Shown here piece after piece: positions 47,725-58,238 of a stretch of 64,000 bases of DNA. The DNA lies in NCBI GenBank assembly GCA_023515745.1, contig JALECJ010000254.1:868001-932000 (forward strand), in the 5' to 3' direction. A program made the position numbers and the translations under genes. Within the stretch, counting starts at the first letter, position 1, and each line of letters starts with the position of its first letter. Under the pieces are notes generated by a model, which had not been told where the DNA came from, searched no databases, and saw only the letters and a list, made by a program, of their open reading frames with translations. The DNA is from Amoeboaphelidium protococcarum. Its lineage: Eukaryota > Aphelidiomycota > Aphelidea.

Positions 47725-48152
47725 TATCACAGCTATGGTATTTGATTGAATTCAGCTCAAGAAAGCCTGACCGAGAAAAGCAGGTCAAAGAACCTCAAAA
47801 GAGCACAGAGCACGAAGTTAAAAACAGATAGTGTCATGAATATGTTTAATTGTAAGCCTAAGGATTATCATTAGGAAACTAGTACTGAAACTCTTCTGTG
47901 GTAATAGGAACCGTTACTGAATGCCTACTATCTAAGGTTCTGCCACCAGAAGCGTTCTGTACCTACCGTAAGAGACTGTTGAATCGGGACGATCTTTTGG
48001 TTTAGCGACCATAAACGCACTTTCAGTAAAGTGACGTTTGAGGTCTTTTCAGCGGGGTAACCAAAAATCCCCGGAGTTCAGGACAGAATTCAATCTCAAT
48101 ATAGGCTAACCTCCTAAAACGACTCTCAGACAACTAAACTTCAGTGCAGATT
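47725..48152. other. Spacer between Fanzor 3' end and exosome gene
   Basis: 428 bases with no ORF. Holds two stem-loops next to the Fanzor stop (48013-48073), and a third short inverted repeat TGACC/GGTCA at 47768-47787. A likely place for the Fanzor element's right end and guide-RNA scaffold; no terminal inverted repeat could be identified. Confidence 0.5.
48013..48073 (-). ncRNA. Candidate Fanzor guide-RNA (omega RNA) scaffold stem-loops
   Basis: Two hairpins within 80-140 bases after the Fanzor stop. Nearer: CGGGG (48053-48057) with CCCCG (48069-48073). Farther: AAACGCACTTT (48013-48023) with AAAGTG-A-CGTTT (48028-48039), an 11-bp stem with one bulged A and a CAGT loop. In TnpB and Fanzor systems the guide RNA scaffold lies at or beyond the nuclease gene's 3' end, so position fits. 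No homologous RNA was compared; ordinary terminators or chance remain possible. Confidence 0.35.
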
Positions 48153-50369
48153 TCAGCAGTCTTTAAAGGATTTTACATGCTACTTGTATAAAGTTTAGTT
48201 CTGGACATGCAATATGCCTCCACCAGAATCAATAATGACTTCTCCTTTAGTAAAACTGCGTGACATAACATTGTACGCGCCAACATTGTCACGCAGACCA
48301 GAGAAGTCACTAAGCACGAACAATCTTTCGCCGCCAAGTTTAGGATGAAGGACATCTTTAAAAGGATGCTACTTAGAGGTGAATTCCTCCGTGGTGATTA
48401 GGACGCGTTTCCCCATAAAATGATAATCCGATTGCGACATGGCGACCAGCTTATGACGAAACTTATAGTGGCTAAAAGCCAATAAATTCTTACGCGTTGT
48501 CTTATGTAAAGTAATACCAGGAGGTGACTACTTATCACCACATTGCGCTTCATCGATATCATCACCTACAAGTCTTGGCAATCCTAGCCGTTTGCGCTTG
48601 CGTCTCACCATCTTGCTGGTCTAGAATTCAGGGAGAATGATAAGATCATACTAACGCAGCAAGAAATTGCATATCCGATTGTGTAGATTTGAAACAAATG
48701 CAGAGAACCTTCTATGGGCTTGCCTAATACCAGCAGCTGTTGGAACCACTTTACAGCCAGACTACTTCCAGTCATTCCAAATGACAAATTTTTGAATTGC
48801 AAACGAATGTCCATCAATGCAACCACTGGATAAAGATTCAGAGAGATTATCAAGCTTGTCTTTAAACGACTAGGCCAGTGAGATTTTCTCTTCCTTTAGC
48901 TTTGAAACAGATCTAAAATCAGGGGCTATGGCAATAAAACTTTTACGCGCCAGATCAAATATCGTGAGAGTTATACGAGATCCCGGATCAACTGAGCAAA
49001 CGTTTCCAGTTGCTTTATAGCGATCATACCTCCTTATCAAAAATTTACGTGCACCGTCATAACTGTCACCTGAGACAGAAGCATTCATTAGGGTATTGTA
49101 ATAACCTTCCGTGAAAGGCCCTTGGATGTCACTTGCATCGTAATAAACGTGAACAAAGAACTTTAAGCCAACTTTCGCAATCGTAAATCCAGCTCCGCGG
49201 TTAAAACCAAATTTTATATAGTTTGGCCATTTGTCAGTCTTTGAAGTTGTAGGAAATAGAGAATCTTTAGCATACAGTTTACCAAAACTTTTAAAGATGG
49301 ATGGCAGCAAACGCACGCGCCCAGTCTCATGATCGACTCTTGCATCTTGAGCTAAGAATTTGAGTTGACAGAACTGAGGATCATCGATCTATGGTTTATA
49401 TTCAAAGTCTTTTATGTGTCCTAATTGATATTACTTATAAGCAGCGTAGTAATTAGCATGTACAGAGCGAATTACTTCATCTTACACAGCATTTGGCAGC
49501 ATAATCCAATTCCTACGCTCATCATCAGCAGCAATTTCCCTCTTCTTTGCCTTTGCTTTCGTAAGGGCAGTGATATTACGCAAAGCTTATAACGTCAACT
49601 TCTCAGACGCGTCCGTACGTTCATGTAATACTCTTGCTATATATTAGACCATAAAGAACTTCATTTGGAGCATTTTATTAAAGATTTAGACAAACTTTCT
49701 ATCCGGAAATAGGCGGATCTTGATTACACGCTTCTGCTCAAACTGTTTTAACTCTTTGATCTGATTTAGATTCATTTGTCTCCCGCGCCTCGCCTTCTAA
49801 TGTTGAAAAGCCTCCAGAGATTCTGCAGATAGTTTCAACTTTTTGGACTTTTTACGATTTTTAGACTATTTTCTCTCTTTCATCTTCTCTCTCTTTGGAG
49901 CATCGCCGCGCAGCTTAGTGTCAAATAACTACTGAATCTGCTAACAGACGGCACGATAGCTTTACAATTCTTTAGCTTCGCTCACATTATTGCCCATATT
50001 TGACCGATTTAATTCCAGCTCAGTAGCAGGCTTTAATGAAATATCAGTTGGGGGTTAGGCAGGTAGTTGCCATGACAGATCGTTACAATTCAGCTCAGTG
50101 GTAGAATTAAAGGCTTGAAGATAGTTTTACCCCCACACTTCGCGCCCAAATTACTCGGATTTATCATTATACCACGGTGCAAATACAGGCGCCAAACTGA
50201 GAAACGACTATACTCCTAATTCTCGGATCAACTTGTCATCTGTTTCAGCAAATGTGGCAGCGCATTGTTAGATGAATTCCGATACTCTTTTATGCTTCAC
50301 GCGTTATTTGAACTAATTTAATACCTCCTGGGCTGCCTCAGAAATTTTACTCTTGTTATTACTTGTCAT
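48153..50369 (-). CDS. Fanzor, eukaryotic TnpB-like RNA-guided nuclease
   Basis: 738 residues, unbroken. Long N-terminal extension (residues 1 to about 300) with a lysine-rich nuclear-signal-like stretch (KREKMKERKQSKNRKKSKK). RuvC-I: VCSVDPGSRITLTIFD, D461. RuvC-II: LIILPEFQTSKMV, E581; as in known Fanzors the usual TnpB Glu position is Pro and the Glu is one residue on. RuvC-III: LRDNVGAYNVM, D694. Before it, ITTEEFTSK matches the Fanzor E-x-x-TSK stretch. The zinc-ribbon cysteines normally following (TSKxCxxCG...CxxC) are replaced: QHPF and LSDF. Fanzors cut DNA under RNA guidance and sit in transposons; activity here is inferred. Length and N-terminus suggest Fanzor1. No transposase or recombinase lies alongside. 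Alternative reading: domesticated or DNA-binding-only derivative. Confidence 0.93.
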
Positions 50370-51127
50370 TTTAAGCTGTAGTAACTGAATTGGATCAAGA
50401 GCAGCATCAATAAAATTGATCTTTTACGTGTATCTATCTGATCAATTAGCGATGAGATCACCATGACTCGATATGACTGTAAATTGATGTGAAGCCAATA
50501 ATGTTGAATTCTAGGGGGATGTTCGGAATTATTAAAATATGTTTACCCTTCTGTTAAAGTTTTTAAAACCTTTATAAGTTGAAAAGTTTAAGACATTTAA
50601 TCAACAGATCCAATTTCAGAGACATAGTTCTGATCAAACCATTTGGCAGGCGTGATTTTATCAGTTAATTGTACTAAGTCATACATAGATATTACCATCA
50701 ATAGTAGGTATTACGGTTGATACAAGGGCAACTACTCCGATTTAAGTGTCGAATAAGTCAGATGTGATTTAGATCTTTTTCATCGATACCACGAAACATA
50801 TGCCTGAACACGCAAATGGACTTTGAGAGAATTGTGTAAAAGAAAGATGAAGGATTAACAGAATGTTTCAAACAAAATGTCATCAGACAAATTTCGGCTA
50901 AAAGGCGCCATTCAGTTTAGATAAAGACACCAGTAATAAAAGAAGGATAAACAATTGTACAAGTAAAAAGAAGTTTCACCATTTCTTTCTTGCTCTCGCG
51001 GAGTTGATTTTAGTTTGAAAAATTTGGTGCGTTTATGGTGCCCCTGCCTCTTTTCTCGCTAAAGCGATCTGCGAAATTGTAGCTTTTTAGTCAAGTCACT
51101 TCAATCGTATCAATCGTATATAGCGAG
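50370..51127. promoter_or_regulatory. Divergent region between Fanzor and PheRS alpha
   Basis: 758 AT-rich bases with no supportable ORF. It must contain both promoters and possibly the left end of the Fanzor-bearing element. No terminal repeat matching 47725-48152 was found by eye. Confidence 0.4.
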
Positions 51128-52726
51128 ATGGATATTTAGGACCGCGTACTATAGGCTGTGGATTAAACGGGAGTGTTAGACAGTAGACAGCTAGGAGACA
51201 TTGATAGCAACACTCTGTTGGGCCACTTGAAATCTCTTGCTGGGCGTTCTATTGTTGAGTATGACACGATCGAGAGTACGCAATATTTGCCGACTGAGGA
51301 GGGTGAAGATATTCAACGCAATGGATCTTATGAGGTTTAGGTACTTTGCGCCGTATAGTAGGCCGGCTCCGATGGAGTGTCTATGAAGGACTTGCAGTCT
51401 AAATTTGGCGCCTCTAATGCGAACGTATTGAAGATTGGGTAAATGCGCGCGTTCAAGTCCAAATGGTTGAAGAAGGATGGCGACAAGTTGAAAGCTGCCG
51501 TGGAGTTATCTTCTATTGTGGATGAGACTCAGCTGTAGTTGAAGAGTATTGTTGACTCTGCTGCTACAGGAGGAGAATCTTAACCTCCAGTGGAAGACAC
51601 GATCATAAAGGATCTGCTAAAGAGAAAGTTGATCACAGCCAAGAAGAATGTCCATTTCATGGTGAGGAAGGGTGCTGAGTTCACAGTCAATCCTATCAAA
51701 GAGTCTACGGATATCACTAGTGAGAACCTGCAGCAACTGATGATATCCTCAGATGGTCTTGGCGATGGTTAGGTAAAGTTTAAAAAGTACAACTTTGAGG
51801 CGATGGGTATTCCACCTCAGCGTGGACACGTTCATCCAATCTAGAAGGTGAGGAGTGAATTCAGGTAGATCTTCTTTGAGATGGGCTTTGAAGAGATGCC
51901 GACTAATTAGTATGTGGAGAGCAGTTTCTGGAACTTTGACTCTTTGTTCTAACCACAAGATCACCCGGCTAGAGATATGCACGACACCTTCTTTTGTAAG
52001 AGCCCAGCCAAGTGGAATCCAGCAAAAGATCTTGAGTCATATATTGAACGCGTCGGCAAGGTCCACTCTGAAGGTGGTTATGGTAGTGTTGGCTATGGCA
52101 CTGAGTGGAAGAGAGAAGAGGCTGATAGTTTGCTGTTGCGTACTCACACCACCGCCGTGTCATCTAGAATGTTGTACTAGTTGTTCTAGTAGCCTCAGTT
52201 CACTCCGAAAAAGTATTTCTCTATTGACAAGGTGTTCCGTAATGAGACTTTGGATGCAACCCATCTGGCGGAATTTCATCAAGTTGAAGGTCTGATTGCT
52301 GACTATGGTCTGACTGTGGGGCATTTGATTGGGTTCCTGGAAGTGTTTTTCACCAAGCTGGGATTGAAGGACCTAAAATTTAAGCCAACCTATAATCCGT
52401 ACACTGAGCCATCACTGGAAGTTTTTGCATATCATCCGCAGTTAAAGAAGCAGATTGAGCTGGGTAATAGTGGAATGTTCAGACCTGAGATGTTGCGTCC
52501 AATGATACCTCCACACAAGAAGGAGATGCATCAATTTATTGATCGATTACCTGAAGATGTACGCGTCATTGCATGGGGATTGAGTCTGGAGCGTCCTACG
52601 ATGATAAAGTATGGTTTCGCTAATATCAGAGAATTGGTGGGACACAAGGTTGATCTGAACATGGTCTATGACAACAGTTTCTGTCGTCTGGATAAAACTG
52701 GAAATGTGGCTGTGAGCCAGCTATGA
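51128..52726 (+). CDS. FARSA: Cytosolic phenylalanyl-tRNA synthetase alpha subunit
   Basis: 532 residues, one exon. N-terminal winged-helix (DBD) repeats, residues 1 to about 200, then the class II catalytic core: [26 protein letters not shown] (motif 1 region, 183-fold typical spacing), [47 protein letters not shown] split over motif 2, and [20 protein letters not shown] as motif 3. It charges tRNA-Phe together with FARSB. All core residues are present, including the Phe-pocket stretch [11 protein letters not shown]. No mitochondrial presequence. Confidence 0.97.
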
Positions 52727-52816
52727 TATATAATTTACATTTATTAAGTGGAATTCAAACTCTTTTATAACTACAACTAATATCATCAATATCCATCATG
52801 AATTTCATCACCATGT

Positions 52817-54664
52817 TCAAGTTAATTGTCGTCTAGCTCTTTCTTTAAACGATTGAGGGCGCTATTATCGCTACTTGTTAGGTAATACGGAAGATTACTG
52901 AGACGGACTACCAGCATTCATACGTGTAAATCGCGGAGGATTATTTAATCGAACACAAAATTGATTCAACTGTTATAAAGTAGTGGAGACATCTGCCCGC
53001 TAATTCGGATCAACTCTCCAGCAGCTCTCTATCAAATCCAGGAGAAATGAACAGTTGTTTTAAGAGCGGTCATAATCGGACAGGTCTATAATCTATTAAG
53101 CCCGGCCAGACCATTGTGAAATGTCCCCATTTATGATCGCATTACGAATGAGCAACTTGAAGAAACTCTCCATCTCAATTTGATTATCTTCACAAAATGG
53201 ATGCTCTAATTCTAGCAGGTAATAACAAAACGAGGCCCAACTGAAGAGATCAGCCTTCTGATCCAACTGTATTGCCCGATCTCTAATCTATATCAAATGT
53301 GTAGGTGCATTTTTAGATAAATTAGTAAATAAATTTCCAGCCTTAAACTTCTCCGGTGCAAAATATGGAACATGATACAGTGGTTACTGTTCAAGTAACT
53401 GCTCCGTACCAGGCATTTAGAAAGTGGCCTCATTACCAGAAGCGTATTTCCACTCAACCAAACTGAAATCACATAGCACTACACGATATTACTCGCTTGA
53501 AGACTTTCCACGTGCTTGTGATTAACTCAAATCACTGACCATCTCAACTTTAAAACTAAATGGATTAATGCCATTATGAACGAATCCCAACTTATGAATC
53601 TCTTCCAGGGCGGACAGTGAGCTTAGCATGGCATTGAGGATAAAAGTTCTGTATCCAAAAAGACAATCAGGATTTCGCGCCACCAGAGCATTGTAATTCT
53701 AATGTCTATGCTGCAGAAAATCTATTAACTACCAGACGTAAATAGGCGTGACCATGAGAAAGAAATCTTGTGTAACTGCAACATCACTGCATCCGATCAA
53801 CTTGCTGACTCTACTGCCATACCTACTTCTGGTATTACTCAACTGCGACAGAATCATCAATTCTGTTAAACATCTACGCCTAAACATCTCCGTAGATTCG
53901 TTCCTTTTAGGTATAATCATCTTCACTAAGACCTTATTCTGAGGGATAAGAATATTATTGTACTTGGCCGCGGATGGTGATAGACATTGCCCCAGATAGA
54001 ATTCTTAATGATCTTGAGATTCGAGTAAATGGAGTAGCTTGACATCTCCATAATCCAAAACTAATTCTTTTTAGATGTCAAAGCTCTAATTATGCCCCAA
54101 TTCAAAAGTTACCATGTTATCAGATTACACCAGAGTTTTCGCTCTTTCCAAATGCTGAGAACCCATCGACATTTTACTCACCTGCCACAGAGCTTATTAT
54201 CTCTACTCTTCTAACCTCTTTTGAAACATGGCCTCATTGATTGAACTACTTACACTGTCGATTGAAGGCTTGACCTAATTCTATGAAGAGGAGGAGGAGG
54301 AGGAGGACTACTTTGCAGGCAATGTTATTGGTTTAATGACTTACACTTGACCACCTTCAAGTAGATTCTCTTCAGAGCGTCTCAATTAGATAATACTGTC
54401 AGAAGACTATTTATCAACTACTGCGACATTCGCTTTCATGACAGGCTTAATCTTGGGCGCCGAAGCAGGATGGGGTTAACTTTACAATTCATTCAGTGAC
54501 ATGGCTCTGCTCGCCTTACTTCTGACTCTAGGCACTTGGCCGCTTTCATCATCCTGTTCATTTAACAGCAAATTAACTTGACTCTGCTTGGTAGACTATC
54601 GCTGAATTTTAGAAGAATTTGAACCAGGTGTCAAGGCTCTGCTAATCTATTACAAAAAGTTCAT
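52817..54664 (-). CDS. Bub1/BubR1-like kinase with degenerate catalytic loop
   Basis: 615 residues, one exon from ATG 54664 (MNFLQQISRALTPG). Residues 1-190 are disordered and Ser/Gln-rich with no N-terminal TPR. The stretch DNMVTFELGHNQSFDIQKEL resembles the Bub1-specific lead into the kinase domain. VAIK lysine K248 is kept (VLVKMI). The catalytic loop reads FVHNGINPFSF: the HRD Asp position is G365 and the loop Asn is S370. The DFG motif is DFS (D399). APE-like YFAPEKF, QKADLFSWASFCYYLLE and CWRVDPNQRAD complete the C-lobe. So the fold is kept but catalysis is unlikely. Best fit is a checkpoint pseudokinase; another divergent kinase family cannot be excluded. Confidence 0.68.
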
Positions 54665-55862
54665 AATAATTATTACTCTGATTCTGTTGTTGTTTCAACT
54701 GCGCGATTTGTTCGAATTAAAATTGAAGAGAGATGCGAGATCTACACGCCATGGTGATCGCTCGACAATGCTCAATGTTAGACGAGTGGAATGTGTCGAA
54801 TGTTGTGAGACTTGAGTCCATCGAGGAGTGATCAAAGGAGACTCTCGCCTCTTTTCTAGATGGACCTATTAACATGAATTTAGTGAATATTATGAGTGGG
54901 AAGCTGTGTCTTCTCTCCGAGCTTGTATGCTCATCCGGCCTGTGTTCACTTAATCTTCTGGTGCCCTCTCTTCTGTACTCAGTGACCACCTAACATTAAC
55001 AGTTCACTGTCGGTGCGTTAGTCATAAGGTTGTCTTAGAATTTACCTTTTACTGATTCGAACAATGATCGCATCAGCGACCAGTTTGATCTTGCGCTGGC
55101 GCTGAAATATTTAAGCACTATTCTCTCTCTTCTCATTAATTTCTTCTAATTGTGCGTATGTCTGAACTTAATAATGGATGCTATTATGAAGGTCAAGTTT
55201 TACATTTTGTCTGTCTAGAATTGTTCATAACCATACTGTACGTGTAGAATTTGTCATTGATTGCTGTTTTAGCTCGCTGATCTTCTCGAATTGGGATGTA
55301 TCGAAGCATTTCTACGGAAGCACAGTAATCATGTAGCAAGCGGGAACTTTGTGACTGCCATACAGTACTGTAATCACAGTATTGACAGCTTCGCAATTTT
55401 CAGAGCAAATACGAAAGGGGAATCTGATTAGGAATTCTGATCAGACCCACATTGCTGATTTCTGTGCGAAAGGGACTTGTGGGCGAGCGGTTTGCCGTTT
55501 CCATCTCATTAAATTGAGAGTAAAAATCGGTGATGTTTTAAAAGCTTCTACTGCTCTGTGATGATCGAATGCCAGAATTTTAACTGGGTGTCTTTGATCT
55601 AACGCCAAAATTCCATCAGAGTGTCTTTGTGCGACGGTAACGTTGTAACGTTTCACAAAGTGCGCGCGGTCGGATCTCTGATTGGACTGATTGCTGGTCA
55701 CAACACCACGAGATGGAACGTTACGCTGTTACGTCGTTACATTATTTGATATCTATGGGTGGAGCTATAAAGTTGTGGATATGAACTACCCTCTTCTCTT
55801 CCTCTCTTTCATACTCGCATTTATAAACTAAACTAATCCGCCATCATATAAATATATAGAAA
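54665..55862. other. Large intergenic region
   Basis: About 1.2 kb with no recognisable gene. Contains E2F-like TTGCGCTGGCGCTGAAA near 55092-55108 on the side of the Bub1-like gene. A 2-copy imperfect direct repeat lies at about 55570-55595 and 55603-55628 (GCCAGAATTTTAACTGGGTG against GCCAAAATTCCATCAGAGTG), and there are several AACGTTAC-like words at 55635-55740. A 50-codon ATG frame at about 55158 looks like chance. Confidence 0.4.
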
Positions 55863-57692
55863 ATGATTTCAACATCTGGTGTATTTGTAACTGCGTGCCT
55901 CATCGCGTCTAGTGTCAACGTGCTGGCATAGAATGTCATTATTGGTACTCAAGAAGGTTTCTCCACCACCTCTATTGGCAAGTATGGCAAGATCATTCCT
56001 GTGACTTTGGATTCTGCTCCTGCTGATGATAATTTCACTGTCTACTTCTCTAGTAAGAAGCTTGATGTGAACAAGTGCTAGCTGACGTTCAACAAGCACA
56101 ACTACAATCATCCTCAATAGCTGCTGGTCCGCCTGATTGACGACAAGACTACTGCTTGTGATTTGAGTTATTAGACTCCATGTGGTAAGAAGCACGATAT
56201 CTCTATGGATGTCACCGAGCCGGAGCTTGGAAAAGATGCCGCCACCTGTAATGTCTGGGGTGACCCGCATGTTGATAACTTTGATGGCGCGTCTACTTTT
56301 GATGTACAACCTGCCAACATCTATGTCGACTAGCACAATGATTCTTTGAATACTTTCACCATGGTCAAGAATCAGTACTTTACTGTGCAGGGTCGCTTTG
56401 ATGAATGCTTCAACAACAGAACCTGTGTTAATGCTGCTGCCGTCTCCTTCTGGGATAATGTAATTGTGGCCGACATCTAGAATGGTACTGATGGCCATTT
56501 GTTTCTGCGTGTCCAAAACTTTAGAGAGGGCAATGCTCTGAAAATCAACTCTACCAAGAGTAACGTTCAAGTGATCAGTGTCAACGGTTTTGCTTATGTT
56601 GAAATTGCAATGAAGAGCTGGTAGCCTGAGGGTTGGACTCATCCTGGCTTTTTCCTGGATGTCAAGACTGTGATCAGTCCTGCCCTGAAAGGCACTGGTC
56701 TGACTGGTGTCTGCGGTAACTATGATGGCAAGAAGGACAATGACTGTAATAGTTTGGATTCTTGTAAGGCTACTGTGTCCGACTGGAATCGTAATTTGTT
56801 GGGCTGTCTGGTCAAGGGTCACTCATGTCCGGCATTGGATTCCACATATCATAGATGTGATATTCCTGCTCTGACATGTCCATCCTCTACCACTCTCATC
56901 TAGTCGTCCACCGTCCATCCTACCAGTACTCCAGTGGAGCACAAGACTCCTTCTACTCCTTCCCCATCTCCTGCACCGGGACACCCATCTCCTTCTCCTT
57001 CTCCTGTACCATCCCCTGCACACCCTTCGCCTTCACCTGCACCTGTACATCCATCTTCTGCTCCAGGTCCAACTCCTAGTCCATCTTAGCCTCCTTCGCA
57101 GAGTCCATAGCCGCCAGCAGCTCCTCAGCCAAATGCTCCAGCTTATACTCCTCGCCCAGCTGCTCCACTGCCAGCACCAAGTACTGAGAACAGAGCATGC
57201 CAGGCTATTGTTAACGCCAAGTTTGATTGCGGTATTGAACAGGAATAGAAGGCCTGCTTCAATCACTGTCTGAGAAGATGTTCCACCGCTGACCAGGCAT
57301 CCAAGATGGCAGAGTAACAGATCACTGAGCTGAAGAACATTTGCGCTGCCAAGAATGCACTGCAAGCTGCTTCCTAGTAAGCTCCATCTCTGGTCATGGG
57401 CAAGAACACTGCTCCTCCAGCTCCTAAAGCTGCTGAAAGCCCTCTGTCTCAATGCCCAACCATGTTGCCTAGCAAAGAGAATCCTCTGTCTTATGGAAAT
57501 TCTCCAGTTGCCGCTTCTCCTGCTCAGTCACATCCACAGAACACTGCTGACAATAAGAAGTCTCCATCGACTAGTGGTGAGCCTTGTGATTCTGCAACTG
57601 GTGACTCTTCGGGATACTCAGTGTCCAGCGCCGCTTCCGTGAAGATCTCTGCTTTTGCTCTGGTCGCGTCGGCCGTAGTTGCTCTGGTTTGA
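55863..57692 (+). CDS. Secreted, probably GPI-anchored VWD-domain protein
   Basis: 609 residues. Signal peptide (MISTSGVFVTACLIASSVNV, cleavage probably after LA near residue 22). A beta-rich N-terminal module is followed by a von Willebrand factor type D domain, residues about 120-320, with CNVWGDPHVDNFDG at its start and GVCGNYDGKKDNDC near its end, including the Ca-binding-type GNYDGKxxND. Then a Pro/Ser-rich stalk of PSPSPxP units (about 350-440), a cysteine-bearing helical segment, a second Ser/Pro linker, and a hydrophobic C-terminus (ISAFALVASAVVALV) fitting a GPI signal. It likely sits on the cell surface or wall as an adhesin or cyst-wall protein. Codon use is GC-richer with fewer TAA/TAG than neighbours. 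Confidence 0.88.
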
Positions 57693-58238
57693 TCATATGA
57701 ATCTATTTTGGTAGTATAATAATTGATGATGAATTGAAAGAAGAAATGAATAAAAATACACAGTTGACATGATATAAGTTTTACTCAGGCCAAAAACTTA
57801 CTTTCCATAAGCCAAAAATTATTTAACAGCGGATGAATTCAGCCGTTGATGTGTTATCAGCTGAAACAACTTTCGATGAACGACGCGTCGTTATAATCTT
57901 GACTTTTTGCTACAGCGAGTGGACGGAGACTTATCTTAAAGAGCCGTGCTTAGAAGTTGAAGAAAATCGCTCAATAAAGACAATTTTAAAGATTATTCAT
58001 TATCACTTAGAGCGTGTTTAGTCACCGAGTTTCAATTGTGATTTAAAACGTCAATGCAATTTAATAACGCGTCGTCATTTTGATTTTAGTTTCAAGCGAG
58101 CGAGCGGGAGAAAAACTTTACAGGGGCGACGTCCTTTGTCTTGAAGATGAAGAAAAAATATAAAGACTCAATCTCTGTCTGTTTGAAAATTGATACACCG
58201 CGTCTTGTCTACTATTTTTATAATTTGTCTTAATTGAA
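57693..58238. other. Intergenic
   Basis: 546 bases between the VWD gene and TFC4. A 104-codon frame at 57833-58144 resembles nothing and is probably chance in a genome with one stop codon. Confidence 0.4.

Noticed and set aside
57833-58144. 104-codon frame between the VWD gene and TFC4
   Set aside because: No recognisable domain; length expected by chance with a single stop codon.
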